Assembly (NCBI RefSeq): GCF_043290135.1 | Contig: NC_134707.1 | Coordinates: forward strand, 79,874,987-79,938,986 | Reading direction: 5' to 3' | DNA: 64,000 bases | Source of the DNA: Rhipicephalus microplus | Taxonomy: Eukaryota; Arthropoda; Arachnida; Ixodida; Ixodidae | Part shown: one piece after another, positions 37,525-48,900 of the stretch | Layout of the letters: every line of letters starts with the position of its first letter | How positions within the stretch are numbered: the stretch's first letter is position 1 | Position numbers and translations under genes: made by a program | The notes under the pieces: generated by a model | What the model was told of the DNA's origin: nothing | Seen by the model: only the letters and a program-made list of their open reading frames with translations | Databases searched by the model: none

Positions 37525-39678
37525 ATGGATCTCGAAAAGTTAGTTGCGCTTGGTGAGAAGATGGGTCTTTCTGGCGCCGAACTACGGAAGTGGGTAAGCC
37601 AGAAGGAGAAAGAGGCGGTGGAGAGAGAGAGGTTGGCAGCGGAGAGAGCCAAGGAAGAAAAAGCCGCTGAGTTAGAACGAGAGAGGTTGGCAGCTGAGAG
37701 AGCCAAGGAAGAAAAAGCAGCTGAGTTGGAACGAGAGAGGTTGGCAGCTGAAAAGGCGAAGGAAGAAAGAGAGCAACAATTGAAGTTGGAGTTAGAGAGA
37801 GAAAAGCTTGCAGCTGAAAGGGCGAAAGAAGAAAGAGAGCAGCAATTGAAGTTGGAGCTGGAGCGAGAAAAGTTGGCAGCCGAAAGGGCGAGAGAGGAAA
37901 GAGAGGCAAAAGAGCGCCAGCTGAAAGAAGAAAGAGAGGAAAGGGAGCGGCAGCGGCAGCACGAGATGGAACTCGAGCGGCTCCGTTTGCAACAGCGAAG
38001 TGAAACTCCGGTCCAAGCTAGAGTTGAAAGCAGCGAACGGGAAGACCACGGCTTCCGCTTGAACCCAAGCAAGCTGCTCGTAGCGTTTGATGAAAGGAAG
38101 GACGACCTAGACGCGTACCTCCACCGATTTGAGACGATTGCGAAGAGCCAGAATTGGCCGGAACATCAATGGGCAGCTGCTTTGAGTACTTGCTTGAGTG
38201 GTGAAGCGCTCAGTGTGTACGGTAGGCTGACGCCGACCGATGCAGCCAACTATGCAAAGGTGAAAGCTGCTTTGTTGAAGCGATTTAGATTCACTGTGGA
38301 AGGATTCCGGGACAGATTTCGGACAGGAAAGCCAGCTGACGGTGAGACAGCTACGCAGTATGCCGCCCGACTTTGCCATTATTTCGACAGATGGATTGAA
38401 CTTTCAGGGACAGCACAGGAGTACGATGAGCTTAGAGAGCTGCTAATTAAAGAACAATTTCTTACTAGTTGCCACCCAAGCCTGTCGCTGTATTTGAAAG
38501 AGAGGAAGGCGGAGTCATTTGAAGGAATGCTTGAATTGGCTGATCAATTCTTAGAAGCGCAAGGAGGAACTAATTTGGCCAAGGTCAAGAAGGATTGTCC
38601 CGATGATTCGAAGAAATTGGCTCCTGAAGAAAAGAAGCGTGCACCAGAGAGCATGCAGCGATGTTTTCTGTGTAACCGAGTGGGTCATCGCGCGAAAAAC
38701 TGTCGAACGATCTTTACGAGCCCTACGGTAGTAAAATGTTTCAAGTGTGGTCAGACTGGGCACAAAGCAGATGCTTGTCGGAACGGAGTGAGTCAAACTC
38801 ACCAGGTATCCTGTGTTCAAGCGGCACCGAAATCTGATAATAATGCCGTCACTGATGGATTCGTAGAGTTGAAGAATGGGGAGAAAATTCCTATTGTGGG
38901 GGCTGTAATGTCAAAACAGCCAACCGGTGTTACGAAGGGAATGCCAACGCTTCCTGGAAAGATTGCAGGCAAGAAGATTACGGTTCTAAGAGACACCGGT
39001 AGCTCCACGGTTATCGTGAGGAGAAATTTGGTACGGGAAAGAGAGTTGACAGGCAGAACGAAACCGGTTTGCCTAATTGACCGTACGGTCCGAATGCTTC
39101 CCGAAGCAGAAATTGAGGTTGAAACCCCGTACTTCAGCGGGAAGGTTACTGCGTTATGCATGGCGACCCCCCTGTATGACCTTGTCATCGGAAACATCGA
39201 CGGGGCGCGAGGGCCAAGTGATCCAGAATGTTTGGGAGAAGACCCGAAGATCGAGCCCTCGCCAACACAGCGGCCGCGAGATACAAGGGAGGAGCATCCC
39301 GTGACGGATCTCACTAGAGCACAAGGTGAAGCTGCGGCGCAAGAGACAGCGAAGGAGAAGACGATCGTGTCGAATAAGTTCGCGGGCCGAGCAACCGGAC
39401 TTACGTCGGCACGACCTAAACCGACCGACAGTGTAAAGGAGACGGAGTCGGCCAGCCGGGCAAAATGTAGAGGCACGATCGAGCGGGTAAATAAACAGAC
39501 AGGACCCGTCGAAGGTAATGACGCGTTAACGGTGTCGGAAGTGACAACGATGGCTGAGACGCCGCCTCAGATACCGTCGTGGGAAGGGGCTCGCCGAAAA
39601 GGAACGTGGAAACACAAGAAGAGATCGAGCGAGCACCGCAAAAAGGGGCGCAAGCGCTGCTCGAAGTACTCAGGATAA
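37525..39678 (+). CDS. gag: Gag polyprotein with aspartic protease domain (retrotransposon)
   Basis: 717 aa from the ATG at 37525; an in-frame TTG lies four codons upstream. It would form the retroelement's particle and process it. Residues 1-24 are a short conserved start (MDLEKLVALGEKMGLSGAE); 25-158 are a long charged coiled coil with repeated LAAERAKEE-type units. Residues about 187-345 are a capsid-like region; within it FRDRFR near 261-266 and ELLIKEQFL near 305-313 resemble the SCAN domain, which is known to derive from Gmr1-like gypsy capsids. Two CCHC zinc knuckles lie at 380-393 and 405-418. A retropepsin follows, with the active site DTG at 490-492 and LVIGNIDG near 553-560. The tail is hydrophilic and basic. 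The ORF has no stop or frameshift, but no polymerase follows. Confidence 0.9.
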   Translation: MDLEKLVALGEKMGLSGAELRKWVSQKEKEAVERERLAAERAKEEKAAELERERLAAERAKEEKAAELERERLAAEKAKEEREQQLKLELEREKLAAERAKEEREQQLKLELEREKLAAERAREEREAKERQLKEEREERERQRQHEMELERLRLQQRSETPVQARVESSEREDHGFRLNPSKLLVAFDERKDDLDAYLHRFETIAKSQNWPEHQWAAALSTCLSGEALSVYGRLTPTDAANYAKVKAALLKRFRFTVEGFRDRFRTGKPADGETATQYAARLCHYFDRWIELSGTAQEYDELRELLIKEQFLTSCHPSLSLYLKERKAESFEGMLELADQFLEAQGGTNLAKVKKDCPDDSKKLAPEEKKRAPESMQRCFLCNRVGHRAKNCRTIFTSPTVVKCFKCGQTGHKADACRNGVSQTHQVSCVQAAPKSDNNAVTDGFVELKNGEKIPIVGAVMSKQPTGVTKGMPTLPGKIAGKKITVLRDTGSSTVIVRRNLVRERELTGRTKPVCLIDRTVRMLPEAEIEVETPYFSGKVTALCMATPLYDLVIGNIDGARGPSDPECLGEDPKIEPSPTQRPRDTREEHPVTDLTRAQGEAAAQETAKEKTIVSNKFAGRATGLTSARPKPTDSVKETESASRAKCRGTIERVNKQTGPVEGNDALTVSEVTTMAETPPQIPSWEGARRKGTWKHKKRSSEHRKKGRKRCSKYSG

Positions 39679-40060
39679 GTGGAGAAGTCAAATCAGAATG
39701 TGTTGGGCAGTGCTGAGTGACATATGTTGTGTTAACGTTCTTCTTATCCTGCGTCTCAAGTGTATGTCGAGTGAGTCAGTGTTCTGTGCGGTGATGTGAT
39801 GTATAGTATTGTACCATTGTTGTAGTGAGAGAACTTTGTACATTTGTATTATTGAGAATGTGTGGTGGAGTGTTGTACTCATGTGCCTGTGGTTATATTT
39901 CATGTGTTGTGGAATTGAACTACAATGTAAGATTGTATTGCGTGATATATTGTGAATGTGAAGTGTCATGAGCGACGGATTGTGTTACAGTCTGTGAGAA
40001 TGTGTGGTGACTGTTCGCGGTCGTTTGTGTGGTTTTGAATATTATGAGATAATATTCTTA
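39679..40060 (+). other. Non-coding 3' interior of the Gag-only element
   Basis: 382 bp rich in TGTG stretches between the gag stop and the polypurine tract. I see no remnant of reverse transcriptase or integrase in either strand; short ORFs are not recognisable. It shows what replaced, or what remains of, the pol region. Confidence 0.6.
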
Positions 40061-40073
40061 AAGTGGGGGGCAG
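40061..40073 (+). promoter_or_regulatory. Polypurine tract of the Gag-only element
   Basis: AAGTGGGGGGCAG, directly before the 3' LTR at 40074. It is the expected primer site for plus-strand DNA synthesis. Confidence 0.75.
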
Positions 40074-41242
40074 TGTCACAGAACGAGCGCTAAACAAGAG
40101 CGCGCCGCCAAATCCTTGCGACAACGGGCGGCAGAAACGCCGCGAGGTAAAAAGAAAAAAAAGAAAGCAAACATCCAGGGCTCCCGGGCGCGCGCTCTCC
40201 CCGCAGAAGCACGGCTTCGCAGACGATCCTCCTCACCCCACATCGGCGGCCCAGCAAGACCACGATTTTTCTAGAACGAAGGAGGCGGGGTCAGACCGAG
40301 TGAATCATCCTCGGGAGAGGGCAGTCGAACCGTCTCGTGCCTCTCCCCAGCCTTCGCTGCGTATCGCGCCGACGAAATGACGAGAAACATCTGGAAAGTC
40401 GCACCGCAAGGTATTTAACCGAGCAGCCGAGACGAGAAATCAGGAGAAGACGGAACGTTAGCGCCGGAGCGCGTAGGAATTCCGCCGTGTAGTCGGCGAA
40501 GGTTCTGCCCGTAGTGACAGAACAGGAGGAGACGGAAGTGAGCGCCAGAGTGCGTAGAGAGTCCACCGTGTAGTCGGCGAAGTTTGTGGTCCGTAGGGAC
40601 GGCTCGAGCTACAGGCAAGAGTGTGTGTGTTTACCGCTATCGAGCGAAGACCCGTGGCAACCGCTGCGAGTGTGAAGCCGACGTGTTCCGGCGAAGAAGT
40701 TGAAGTTTGAAGAGTGGCCAATTGAAGACGGGAGGTTTCCTGGAAGATAACTTCGAGAGCTGCGGAACGACAACAACGCTGGACTTTGAGTGAGTGATTC
40801 TCGGAAGAGTATCATTCAGACTTTTGTTCCAAGGACTTTGGACTGAATAGGTTTTATATCTCTTTAGTCTTTAAGTGTCTTGGTTGTTCAGTGCATGCGA
40901 CTGCATTGTAGCGCGTATTGTTGTCTGTGTCCGTTGTTTCAAGTGTGGTTGATTGTACTGTGTAGTACATTGTCTGTTTGGTGACGTATTGTATGTAACT
41001 ATTGTGGAGTGTGCATACGTGTGTATTGTTTTTGATCTGCCGTTAATGAGAATATAATTTTGTTTGTTTATCAACTCTCGGCTCTGTCTTGTTCATTGGA
41101 CCACAGCCGGCGTCCGCTGGCGGACCAATACGGACCACTTCTAAATTCACCACGCTTTCGTGGTGCGGTTCGGGGGGCCGATACTTCGGCTCTTGGAATT
41201 AGCCCGGCGATCGCCTCCCTAATAAACGGGACATGTGTGACA
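40074..41242 (+). repeat. 3' LTR of the Gag-only element
   Basis: 1169 bp, the same length as the 5' LTR after compensating small indels (for example two fewer A residues near 40160). Differences include a G/A change at the 'ACCGCG' site and a changed TCGCACCGCAAGG. It ends TGTGACA and is followed by the CCTGG duplication. Confidence 0.95.
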
Positions 41243-43736
41243 CCTGGTTCGAAAACATTCGTTTACTGGAGGCGTGTGCAGAAAACATTCTTTAAGGTAC
41301 CGCTCCAAAGTGCGACCGCGTTCCCCAGTGGCACAATTGGTTAGCGCACAGTACTTATAGACATTTTTCGTGAGCTATGCCGGGGTTGTGAGTTCGGGCC
41401 TCCCTGGGGAATAAAATTTTTATTAGTTTCCACATTTAGTCATGAGCCTTATTGTATACTCAATGCTGGCGACTGCCTGGCTCGAAAACATTTGTTTACT
41501 GGAGTTGTGTTAGACAACAGTACTAAAGGAAACACTCCTACGTGCAACCATATTTCCCAGTGGCACAACTGGTTAGCGCACAGTACTTATACGACAGTTA
41601 TCGTGAACTATGCCTAGGTTGTGAGTTTGAGCCTCACCTGGGGAATGAAATTTTTATTAGTTTTTATATTTAGTCATGAGGTTTTGTACTCATACTGGTG
41701 ACTTCCTGGCTCGAAAACATTTCTTTACTGGAGGTATTCTCAGAGAACATTCTTTAAAGCACCGCTCCTACGTGCGACCATGTTCCCCAGTGGCGCGATT
41801 GGTTAGCGCATGGTACTTATATGACAGTTCTCGTGAGCCATGCCGGGGTTGTGAGTTCGAGCTTCACCTGTGGAACGAATTTTTTATTAGTTTTCATATT
41901 TAGTCATGAGGTTGTGTACTCAAACTGGCGACTTGCTGGCTCAAAAACATTTGTTTACTGGAAGTATGTGCAGGTAACATTCTTTAAAGCACCGCTCCTA
42001 CGTGCGACCGTGTTCCCCAGTGGCACAATTGGTTAGCGCACGGTACTTTTACGACAGTTCACGTGAGCTATGCTGGGTTTGTGAGTTCGAACCTCACCTG
42101 GGGAATGAAATTTTTATTACTTTTCATAATTAGTCATAAGGTTAGATGTAAACTCAAAGCTGGCAACTTCCTGGTTCGAAAACATTTGTTTACTGGAGGC
42201 GTGTGCAGAAAACATTCTTTAAGGCACCGCTCCAAAGTGCCACCGTGTTCCTCAGTGGCGCAATTGGTTAGCGCACGGTACTTATACGACAGTTTTTGTG
42301 AGCTATGCCGGAGTTGTGAGATCGAGCCTCACCGGCGGAATGAAATTTTTATTAGTTTTCTTAGTTAGTCATGAGGTTGTATACTCAATGCTGGCGACTT
42401 CCTGTCCCGAAAACATTTGTTTACTGGATGTATGTGCAGAAACATTCTTTAGGTCACCGCTCCTACTTGCGACCGTGTTTCCCAGTGGCGCAATTGCTTA
42501 GCGCACGGTACTTATACGACAGTCATCGTGAACTATGCCTGGATTGTGAGTTCGAGCTTCACCTGGGGAATGAAAGTTTTATTAGTTTCCATTATTAGTC
42601 AAAAGGTTGTATACTCAATGCTGGCGACTTCTTGTCCTGAAAACATTTGTTTACTGCAGATATGTGCAGAAAACATTTTTTAAGGCACCGCTCCTAAGTG
42701 CGACCGTGTTCCCCAGTGGCGCAATTGGTTAGCGCATGATACTTATACTACAGTTCTCGTGAGCTATGCCGGGGTTGTGTGTTCGAGTCTCACCTGGAGA
42801 ATAAAATTTTCTTTACTTTTCGTATTTAGTCATGAGGTTAATTGTATACTCAATGCTGGCGACTGCCTGGCTCGAAAACATTTCTTTACTGGAGTTGTGT
42901 TAGACAACAGTACTAAAGGAAACACTCCTACGTGCAACTATATTTCCCAGTGGCACAACTAGTTAGCGCACCGTACTTATACGACAGTTATCGTGAACTA
43001 TGCCTGGGTTTTGAGTTCCAGCCTCACCTCGGGAATGAAATTTTTATTCGTTTTTATATTTAGTAATGAGGTTGTGTACACATACTGGCGACTTCCTGGC
43101 TCGAAAACATTTTTTTACTGGAGGTATGTGCAGGGAACATTCTTTAAAGCACCACTCCTACGTGCGACCGCGTTCCCCAGTTGCACAATTGGTTAGCGCA
43201 CAGTACTTATAGACAGTTTTCGTGAGCTATGCCGGGGTTGTGAGTTCGAGCCTCACCTGGGGAATGAAATTTTCATTAGTTTTCATAATTAGTCGTGAGG
43301 TTGTATACTCATTGTTGGCGACTTCCTGTCCCAAAACATTTTTTTACGGGAGGTATGTGCAGGAAACAATCTTTAAGGCACCGCTCCTAAGATCGACCGT
43401 GTTCCCCAGTGGCGCAATTGCTTAGCGCACGATACTTATACGACAGCTCTCGTGAGCTATGCCGTGGTTGTGTGTTCGAGCCTCACCTGGGGAATGAAGT
43501 TTTGATTAGTTTTCAGCATTCGTCATGAGGTTGTATACTCAATGTGGCGACTTCCTGTCCCGAAAACATTTGTTTACTGGATGTATGTGCAGGAACATTC
43601 TTTAAGGCACCGCTCCTACGTGCGACCGTGTTCCCCAGTGGCGCATTTGGTTAGCGCACGGTACTTATACGACAGTTTTCGTGAGCTATGCCGTGGTTTT
43701 GAGTTCGAGCCTCACCTGTGGAATGAAATTTTTTTA
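41243..43736 (+). repeat. tRNA-Ile(UAU)-containing tandem array, segment 5
   Basis: About 11 units. The first resumes the monomer interrupted at 36143. The segment follows 8454-11407 closely, with some monomers missing, and ends at the T7-A junction of element copy D. An anticodon TTT copy is at 42014-42105. Confidence 0.9.
42014..42105 (+). pseudogene. tRNA-Ile-like copy with anticodon TTT
   Basis: The acceptor and T stems pair and the anticodon stem pairs with two G-U, but the anticodon at 42048-42050 is TTT and the D stem has an A-C mismatch. Relatives with TTT are at 9259-9261 and 33695-33697. Identity rules would still favour isoleucine features elsewhere, so a mischarging tRNA is possible only in theory; decay is more likely. 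Confidence 0.5.
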
Positions 43737-43879
43737 GGGGCGAAGCTCCTTATGGCGTGGCTTGGGCGTCCCTCGTATGTAACCACCAGTGGCACATACC
43801 CGAAATAGGTATAACACTTCACCTCCAAGGTGGTGCCAGTGAGAGATTTCTTCTGTGCGTTGCTTAACAATAAAAAATA

Positions 43880-43997
43880 GTGCTCAATGTACATGCCAAT
43901 GGCTGCTAATGGGGAATGAGAGACATGAGCATTCGGCTTTTAGTCAACGCGCACGCTGCGATCCCCATTAGCAGCCATTGGCATGTACATTGAGCAC
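43880..43997. repeat. Perfect 36-bp-arm inverted repeat in element copy D
   Basis: Arms 43880-43915 and 43962-43997 are exact reverse complements, loop 46 nt. Confidence 0.9.
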
Positions 43998-44525
43998 AAT
44001 CGGACAAGAAAGGGATGCTACATTATACTCGCTGGGTGTAACCTCCTTGGCTTTAGAAATATTTAGCGAGCGTTGAGCCGCAGTGCCATGAATACAATGA
44101 ACTTGTGTATACCATGAATGAACTCAAGGTGGTTAAAAATGAGAAGTAGATACGAAGCGCAAGCCGTAAGAAAGTAAAAGCCGAATTCTCCTCTCTCTCA
44201 TTTCTCATTAGCAGCCATTGCCATGTAAATCGAGCCCTATCTGACAGGGAAAGGTTGCTACGTTATACTCGCTGGGCGTAACCTCCTTGGTTTTCGAAAG
44301 GTTTAGCGAGCGTTTGGTCGCAGTGCTATGAATACAGTGAACTAGAATATACTATGAACTCGAGGTGGTTAAAGGTGGGAAGTGGACCCAAAGCGCAGGC
44401 CGTAAGAAAGTGTGCGTGTGCCACCTCTCGTTTAGTCCTTGCAATGTCCGCTGGATGGCGGTGCTTCTATATGGGGAATATATGATAAAAAGATGCGAGA
44501 TGGTGGGACTTGGAGTGTTGAATAG

Positions 44526-44662
44526 ATGAACGAATGGACACACAAACAGATGCATGGATGGACGCATGAACGGACGCAGGGGCGGATGCATGAAAGAACG
44601 CAGGGACGGGCGCACAAACAGACGCATGGACGGTCACACAGACGGACGCATGGACGGACGAA
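44526..44662 (+). repeat. Degenerate minisatellite in element copy D
   Basis: Same repeat as in copies A-C, with ACAGACGCATGG in place of ACAGACACATGG. Confidence 0.7.
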
Positions 44663-45715
44663 TGCTTCGCCCCACTCTCTATTATTCACTCCGTGGATAT
44701 GCTGCCATTTTTTTAGTTTTCATAATTAGTCATCAGGTTAGTTGTATACTCCAAGCTGGCGACTTCCTGCTTCGAAAACATTTGTTTACGGGAGGTATGT
44801 GCACGGAACATTCTTTAAGGCCCTGCTATTTTGTGCACCCGTATTCCCCAGTGGCGCAATTGGTTAGTGCACAGGACTTATACGACAGTTATCGTGAGCT
44901 ATGCCGGGGTTGTGAGATCGAGCCTACCTGGGGAATGGAATTTTTATTAGTTTTCATAGTTAGTCATGAGGTTGTATACTCAATGCTGGCGACTTCCTGT
45001 CCCGAAAACGTTTGTTTACTGGATGTATGTGCAGGAACATTCATACGACAGTTCTCGTGAGCTATGCCGGGGTTGTGAGTTCGATCCTCACCTTGGGAAT
45101 GAAATTTTTATTGGTTTTCATAATTAATCATGAGGTTAATTTTATACTCAAAGCTGGCGACTTCCTGGCTCGAAAACATTTGTTTACTGGAGGTATGTGC
45201 AGGGAACATTCTTTAAGGCACCGCTCCTACGTGCAACCGTATTTCCCAGTGGCACAATATGTTAGCGCACCGTACTTATACGACAGTTATCGTGAAATAT
45301 GCCTGGATTGTGAGTTCGAGCCTCACCTGGGGAATGAAAGTTTTATTAGTTTTTATATTTAGTCATGAGGTTGTGTACTCATACACGCGACTTCCTTGCT
45401 CGAAAACATTTGTTTACTGGAGGTATGTGCACGGAACAATCTTCAAAGCACCGCTCCTACTTGCAACCGTATTCTCCAGTGGGGCAATTGGTTAGTGCAC
45501 GGTACTTATACGACAGCTCTCGTGAGCTATGCCGTGGTTGTGAGTTCGAGTCTCACCTGGAGATTGAGATTTTAATTAGTATTCATATTTAGTCATGCGG
45601 TTAATTGTATACTCAATGCTGGCGGCTGCCTAGCTCGAAAACATTTGTTTACTGGAGGTATGTGCAGGGAACATTCTTTAAGGCACCGCTCCTACGTGCG
45701 ACCGTGTTCCCCAGT

Positions 45716-45725
45716 GGCGCAATTG
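45716..45725. repeat. Target site duplication of the SINE
   Basis: GGCGCAATTG; the partner is at 45969-45978. It is the A box of an array tRNA-like body. Confidence 0.9.
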
Positions 45726-45968
45726 AATAATTGATTGATATGTGGGGTTTAACGTCCCAAAACCACTCTATGATTATGAGAGACGCCGTATGGGAGGGCT
45801 CCGGAAATTTAGACACCTGGGGTTCTTTAACGTGCACCCAAATCTGAGCACACGGGCCTACGACATTTCCGCCTCCATTGGAAATGCAGCCGCCGCAGCC
45901 GGGATTGGAACCCGCGACCTGCGGGTCAGCAGCCGAGTACCTTAGCCACTAGACCACCGCGGCGGGCC
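45726..45968 (-). mobile_element. tRNA-derived SINE, Ruka-like (tick)
   Basis: A 243-bp insertion flanked by a perfect 10-bp duplication. Read on the minus strand it has an A box TGGTCTAGTGG (45946-45956) matching the consensus, and a B-box-like GGTTCCAATCC (45902-45912) with one mismatch. The tail, at the low-coordinate end, is AT-rich with an ATCAATCAATT motif. The body (GGGTGCACGTTAAAGAACCC, CCGTGTGCTCAGATTTGGG on the minus strand) is one I recognise as very common in ixodid tick genomes; I associate it with the Ruka family, but the name is from memory. Confidence 0.85.
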
Positions 45969-48900
45969 GGCGCAATTGGTTAGCGCACGGTCCTTATACG
46001 ACAGTTTTCGTGAGCTATGCCGGGGTTGTGAGTTCGAGCATCACCTGCGGAATGAAATTTTTATTAGTTTTCATATTTAGTCATGAGGTTGTGTACTCAT
46101 ACTGGCGACTTTCTAGCTCGAAAACATTTGTTTACTGGAGGTATTTGCAGGGAACATTCTTTAAGGCACCGCTGCTACGCGCACCCGTATTCCCCAGTAG
46201 CGCAATCGGTTAGTGCACGGGACTTATACGACAGTTATCGTGAGCTATGCCGGGGTTGTGAGATCGAGCCTCACCTTGGGAATGAAATTTTTATTAGTTT
46301 TCATCATTAGTCATGAGGTTGTATACTCAATGCTGGCGAATTCCTGTCCCGAAAACATTTGTTTACTGAATGTATGTGCAGGAACATTCTTTAAGTCACC
46401 CCTCCTACTTGCGACCTTGTTCCCCAGTGGCGCAATCGCTTAGCGCACGGTACTTATACGACATTTCTCGTGAGCTTTGGCGTGGTTGTGAGTTCGAGCC
46501 TCCCTGGGGAATAAAATTTTCATAACTTTTCGTATTTAGTCATGAGAATAATTGTATACTGAATGCTGGCGACTGCCTGGCTCGAAAACATTTGTTTAAT
46601 AGAGTTAGGCTGTGTGAGCACAACAGTACTAAAGGAAACACTCCTACTTGCAACCGTATTCCCCAATGGGGCAATTGGTTAGTGCACAGTACTTATACGA
46701 CAGTTCTCGTGAGCTATGCCGGGGTCGTGTGTTCGAGCCTCACATTGGGAATGAAATTTTTATTAGTTTTCATAATTAGTCATGAGGTTGTATACTCAAT
46801 GCTGGCGACTTCTTGTCCCGAAAACATTTGTTTACTGGAGGTATGTGCAGGGAACATTCTTTGAGGCACCGCTCCTACGTGCGACCGTGTTACCCAGTGG
46901 CGCAATTGCTTAGCGCACGGTACTTATCCGACAGTTCTCGTAAGCTATGGCGTGCTTGTGAGTTCGAGCCTCCCTGGGCAATAAAACTTTTATCAGTTTT
47001 CATATTTAGTCATGAGGTTAATGGTATACTCAATGGTGGTGACTGCCTTGTTCCAAAACATTTGTTTACTGGAGTTGTGTTAGACAACAGTACTAAAGGA
47101 AACACTCCTACGTGCAACCGTATTTCCCAGTGGCACAATTGGTTTGCGCACCGTACTTATAAGACCGTTATCGTGAGCTATGCCTGGGCTGTGAGTTCGA
47201 GCATCACCTGGGGAATGAAATTTTTATTAGTTTTCATATTCAGTCATGAGGTTCTTTACTCAATGCTGGCGACTCTTGTCCCAAAAATATTTCATTACTG
47301 GAAGTATGTGCAGGGAACATTCTTTAAGGCACTGATCCTACGTGCAACCGTATTCCCAGTGGCGAAATTAGTTAGCGCACGGTACTTATACCACAGTTCT
47401 CCGGAGCTATGCCGGGGTTGTGAGTTCGGGCACCACCAGGGACATGAAAGTTTTATTAGTTTTCATAAGTAGTCATGAGTTATTTGTATACTCAAAGATG
47501 GTGACTTCTTGTCCCGAAAACATTTGTTTACTGGAGGTATGTGCAGAAAACATTCTTTAAGGCACCGCTCCTAAGTGCGACCATCTTCCCCAGTGGCGCA
47601 ATTGGTTAGCGCACGATGCTTATACGACAGTTCTCGTGAGCAATGCCGGGGTTGTGTGTACGAGCCTCACCTGGGAAATTAAATTTTATTAGTATTCATA
47701 CTTAGTCTTGAGGTCGTGTAGTCATACTGAGAGCTTCCTGGCTTGAAAGCATTTGTTTGGTGGAGTTGTGTGTAGGCAACAGTATTAAAGGAAACACTCC
47801 TACGTGCAACGCTATTCCCCAGTGGCGCAATTTGTTAGCGCACCCTACTTATACGACAGTTATCGTGAACTATGCCCGGATTTTGAGTTCGAGCCGCACC
47901 TGGGTAATGAAATGTTTATAAGTTTTCATAATTAGTCATGATGTTGTATACTCAATGCTGGCGACTTCTTTCCCGAAAACATTTGTTTACTGGAGATATG
48001 TGCAGAAAACATTTTTTAAGGCACAACTCATAAGTGCGACCGTGTTCCCCAGTGGCGCAATTTGTTAGCGCATGATACGTATACGACAGTTCTCGTGAGC
48101 TATGCCGGGGTTGTGTGTTCGAGTCTCACCTGGAGAATGAAATTTTTATTAGTATTCATATTTAGTCATGTGGTTAATTGTATACTCAATGCTGGCGACT
48201 GCCTAGCTAGAACACATTTGTTTACTGGAGTTGTGTGTAGACAACAGTACGAAAAGAAACACTCCTACGTGCAACACTATACCCCAGTGGCGCAATTGAT
48301 TAGCGCACCGTACTTATACGATAGTTATCGTGAGCTATGCCTTGGCTGTGAGTTCGAGCATCACCTTGGGAATGAAATTTTTATTAGTTTTCATATTTAG
48401 TCATGAGGTTGTTTACTCAATGCTGGCGACCCTTGTCCCAAAAACATTTCATTACTGGAGGTATTTGCAGGGAACATTCTTTAAGGCACCACTCCTACGT
48501 GCAACCGTATTCCCAGTGGCGCAATTGCTTAGCGCACGGTACTTATACGACATTTCTCGTGAGCTTTGGCGTGGTTGTGAGTTCGAGCCTCCCTGGGGAA
48601 TAAAATTTTCATTAGTTTTCGTATAGGGTAATTGTATACTAAGTGCTGGCGACTGCCTGGCTCGAAAACCTTTGTTTACTGAAGTTGTGTGTAGACAACA
48701 GTACGTAAGGAAACACTCCTACGTGCAACTGTATTCCCCAGTGGCGCAATTGGTTAGCGCACCGTACTCATACGACAGTTATCGTGAGATATGCCTGGGT
48801 TGTGAGTTCGAGCATCACCTGGGGAATGAAATTTTTATTAGTTTTCATAATTATTCATGAGGTTGTGTACTCATACTGGCGACTTCCTGGCTCGAGAACA

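Larger units (their letters stand above)
36144..41242 (+). mobile_element. Ty3/gypsy-like LTR retrotransposon encoding only Gag and protease
   Basis: A 5099-bp element made of a 5' LTR (36144-37312), a 2761-bp interior and a 3' LTR (40074-41242), flanked by the 5-bp duplication CCTGG. The interior has a candidate primer binding site, one long ORF (Gag with two zinc knuckles and an aspartic protease) and a purine-rich tract before the 3' LTR. No reverse transcriptase, RNase H or integrase sequence is seen in any frame, so it must depend on enzymes supplied by another element. The two LTRs differ at roughly a dozen to fifteen places by eye, suggesting a fairly recent insertion. The 5-bp duplication, knuckles and SCAN-like capsid fit a gypsy-type origin. 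Confidence 0.9.
43737..44707. mobile_element. 970-bp interspersed element, copy D (complete)
   Basis: A complete 971-bp copy with T7 on both sides of the insertion, the cleanest duplication of the four. It is the sister of copy C. GCTTCGCCCC is at 44671-44680. Confidence 0.75.

Noticed and set aside
37470..39691. Minus-strand ORFs of 60-219 aa opposite gag
   Set aside because: They mirror the repetitive coiled-coil and basic coding sequence of the + strand and have no recognisable domain.
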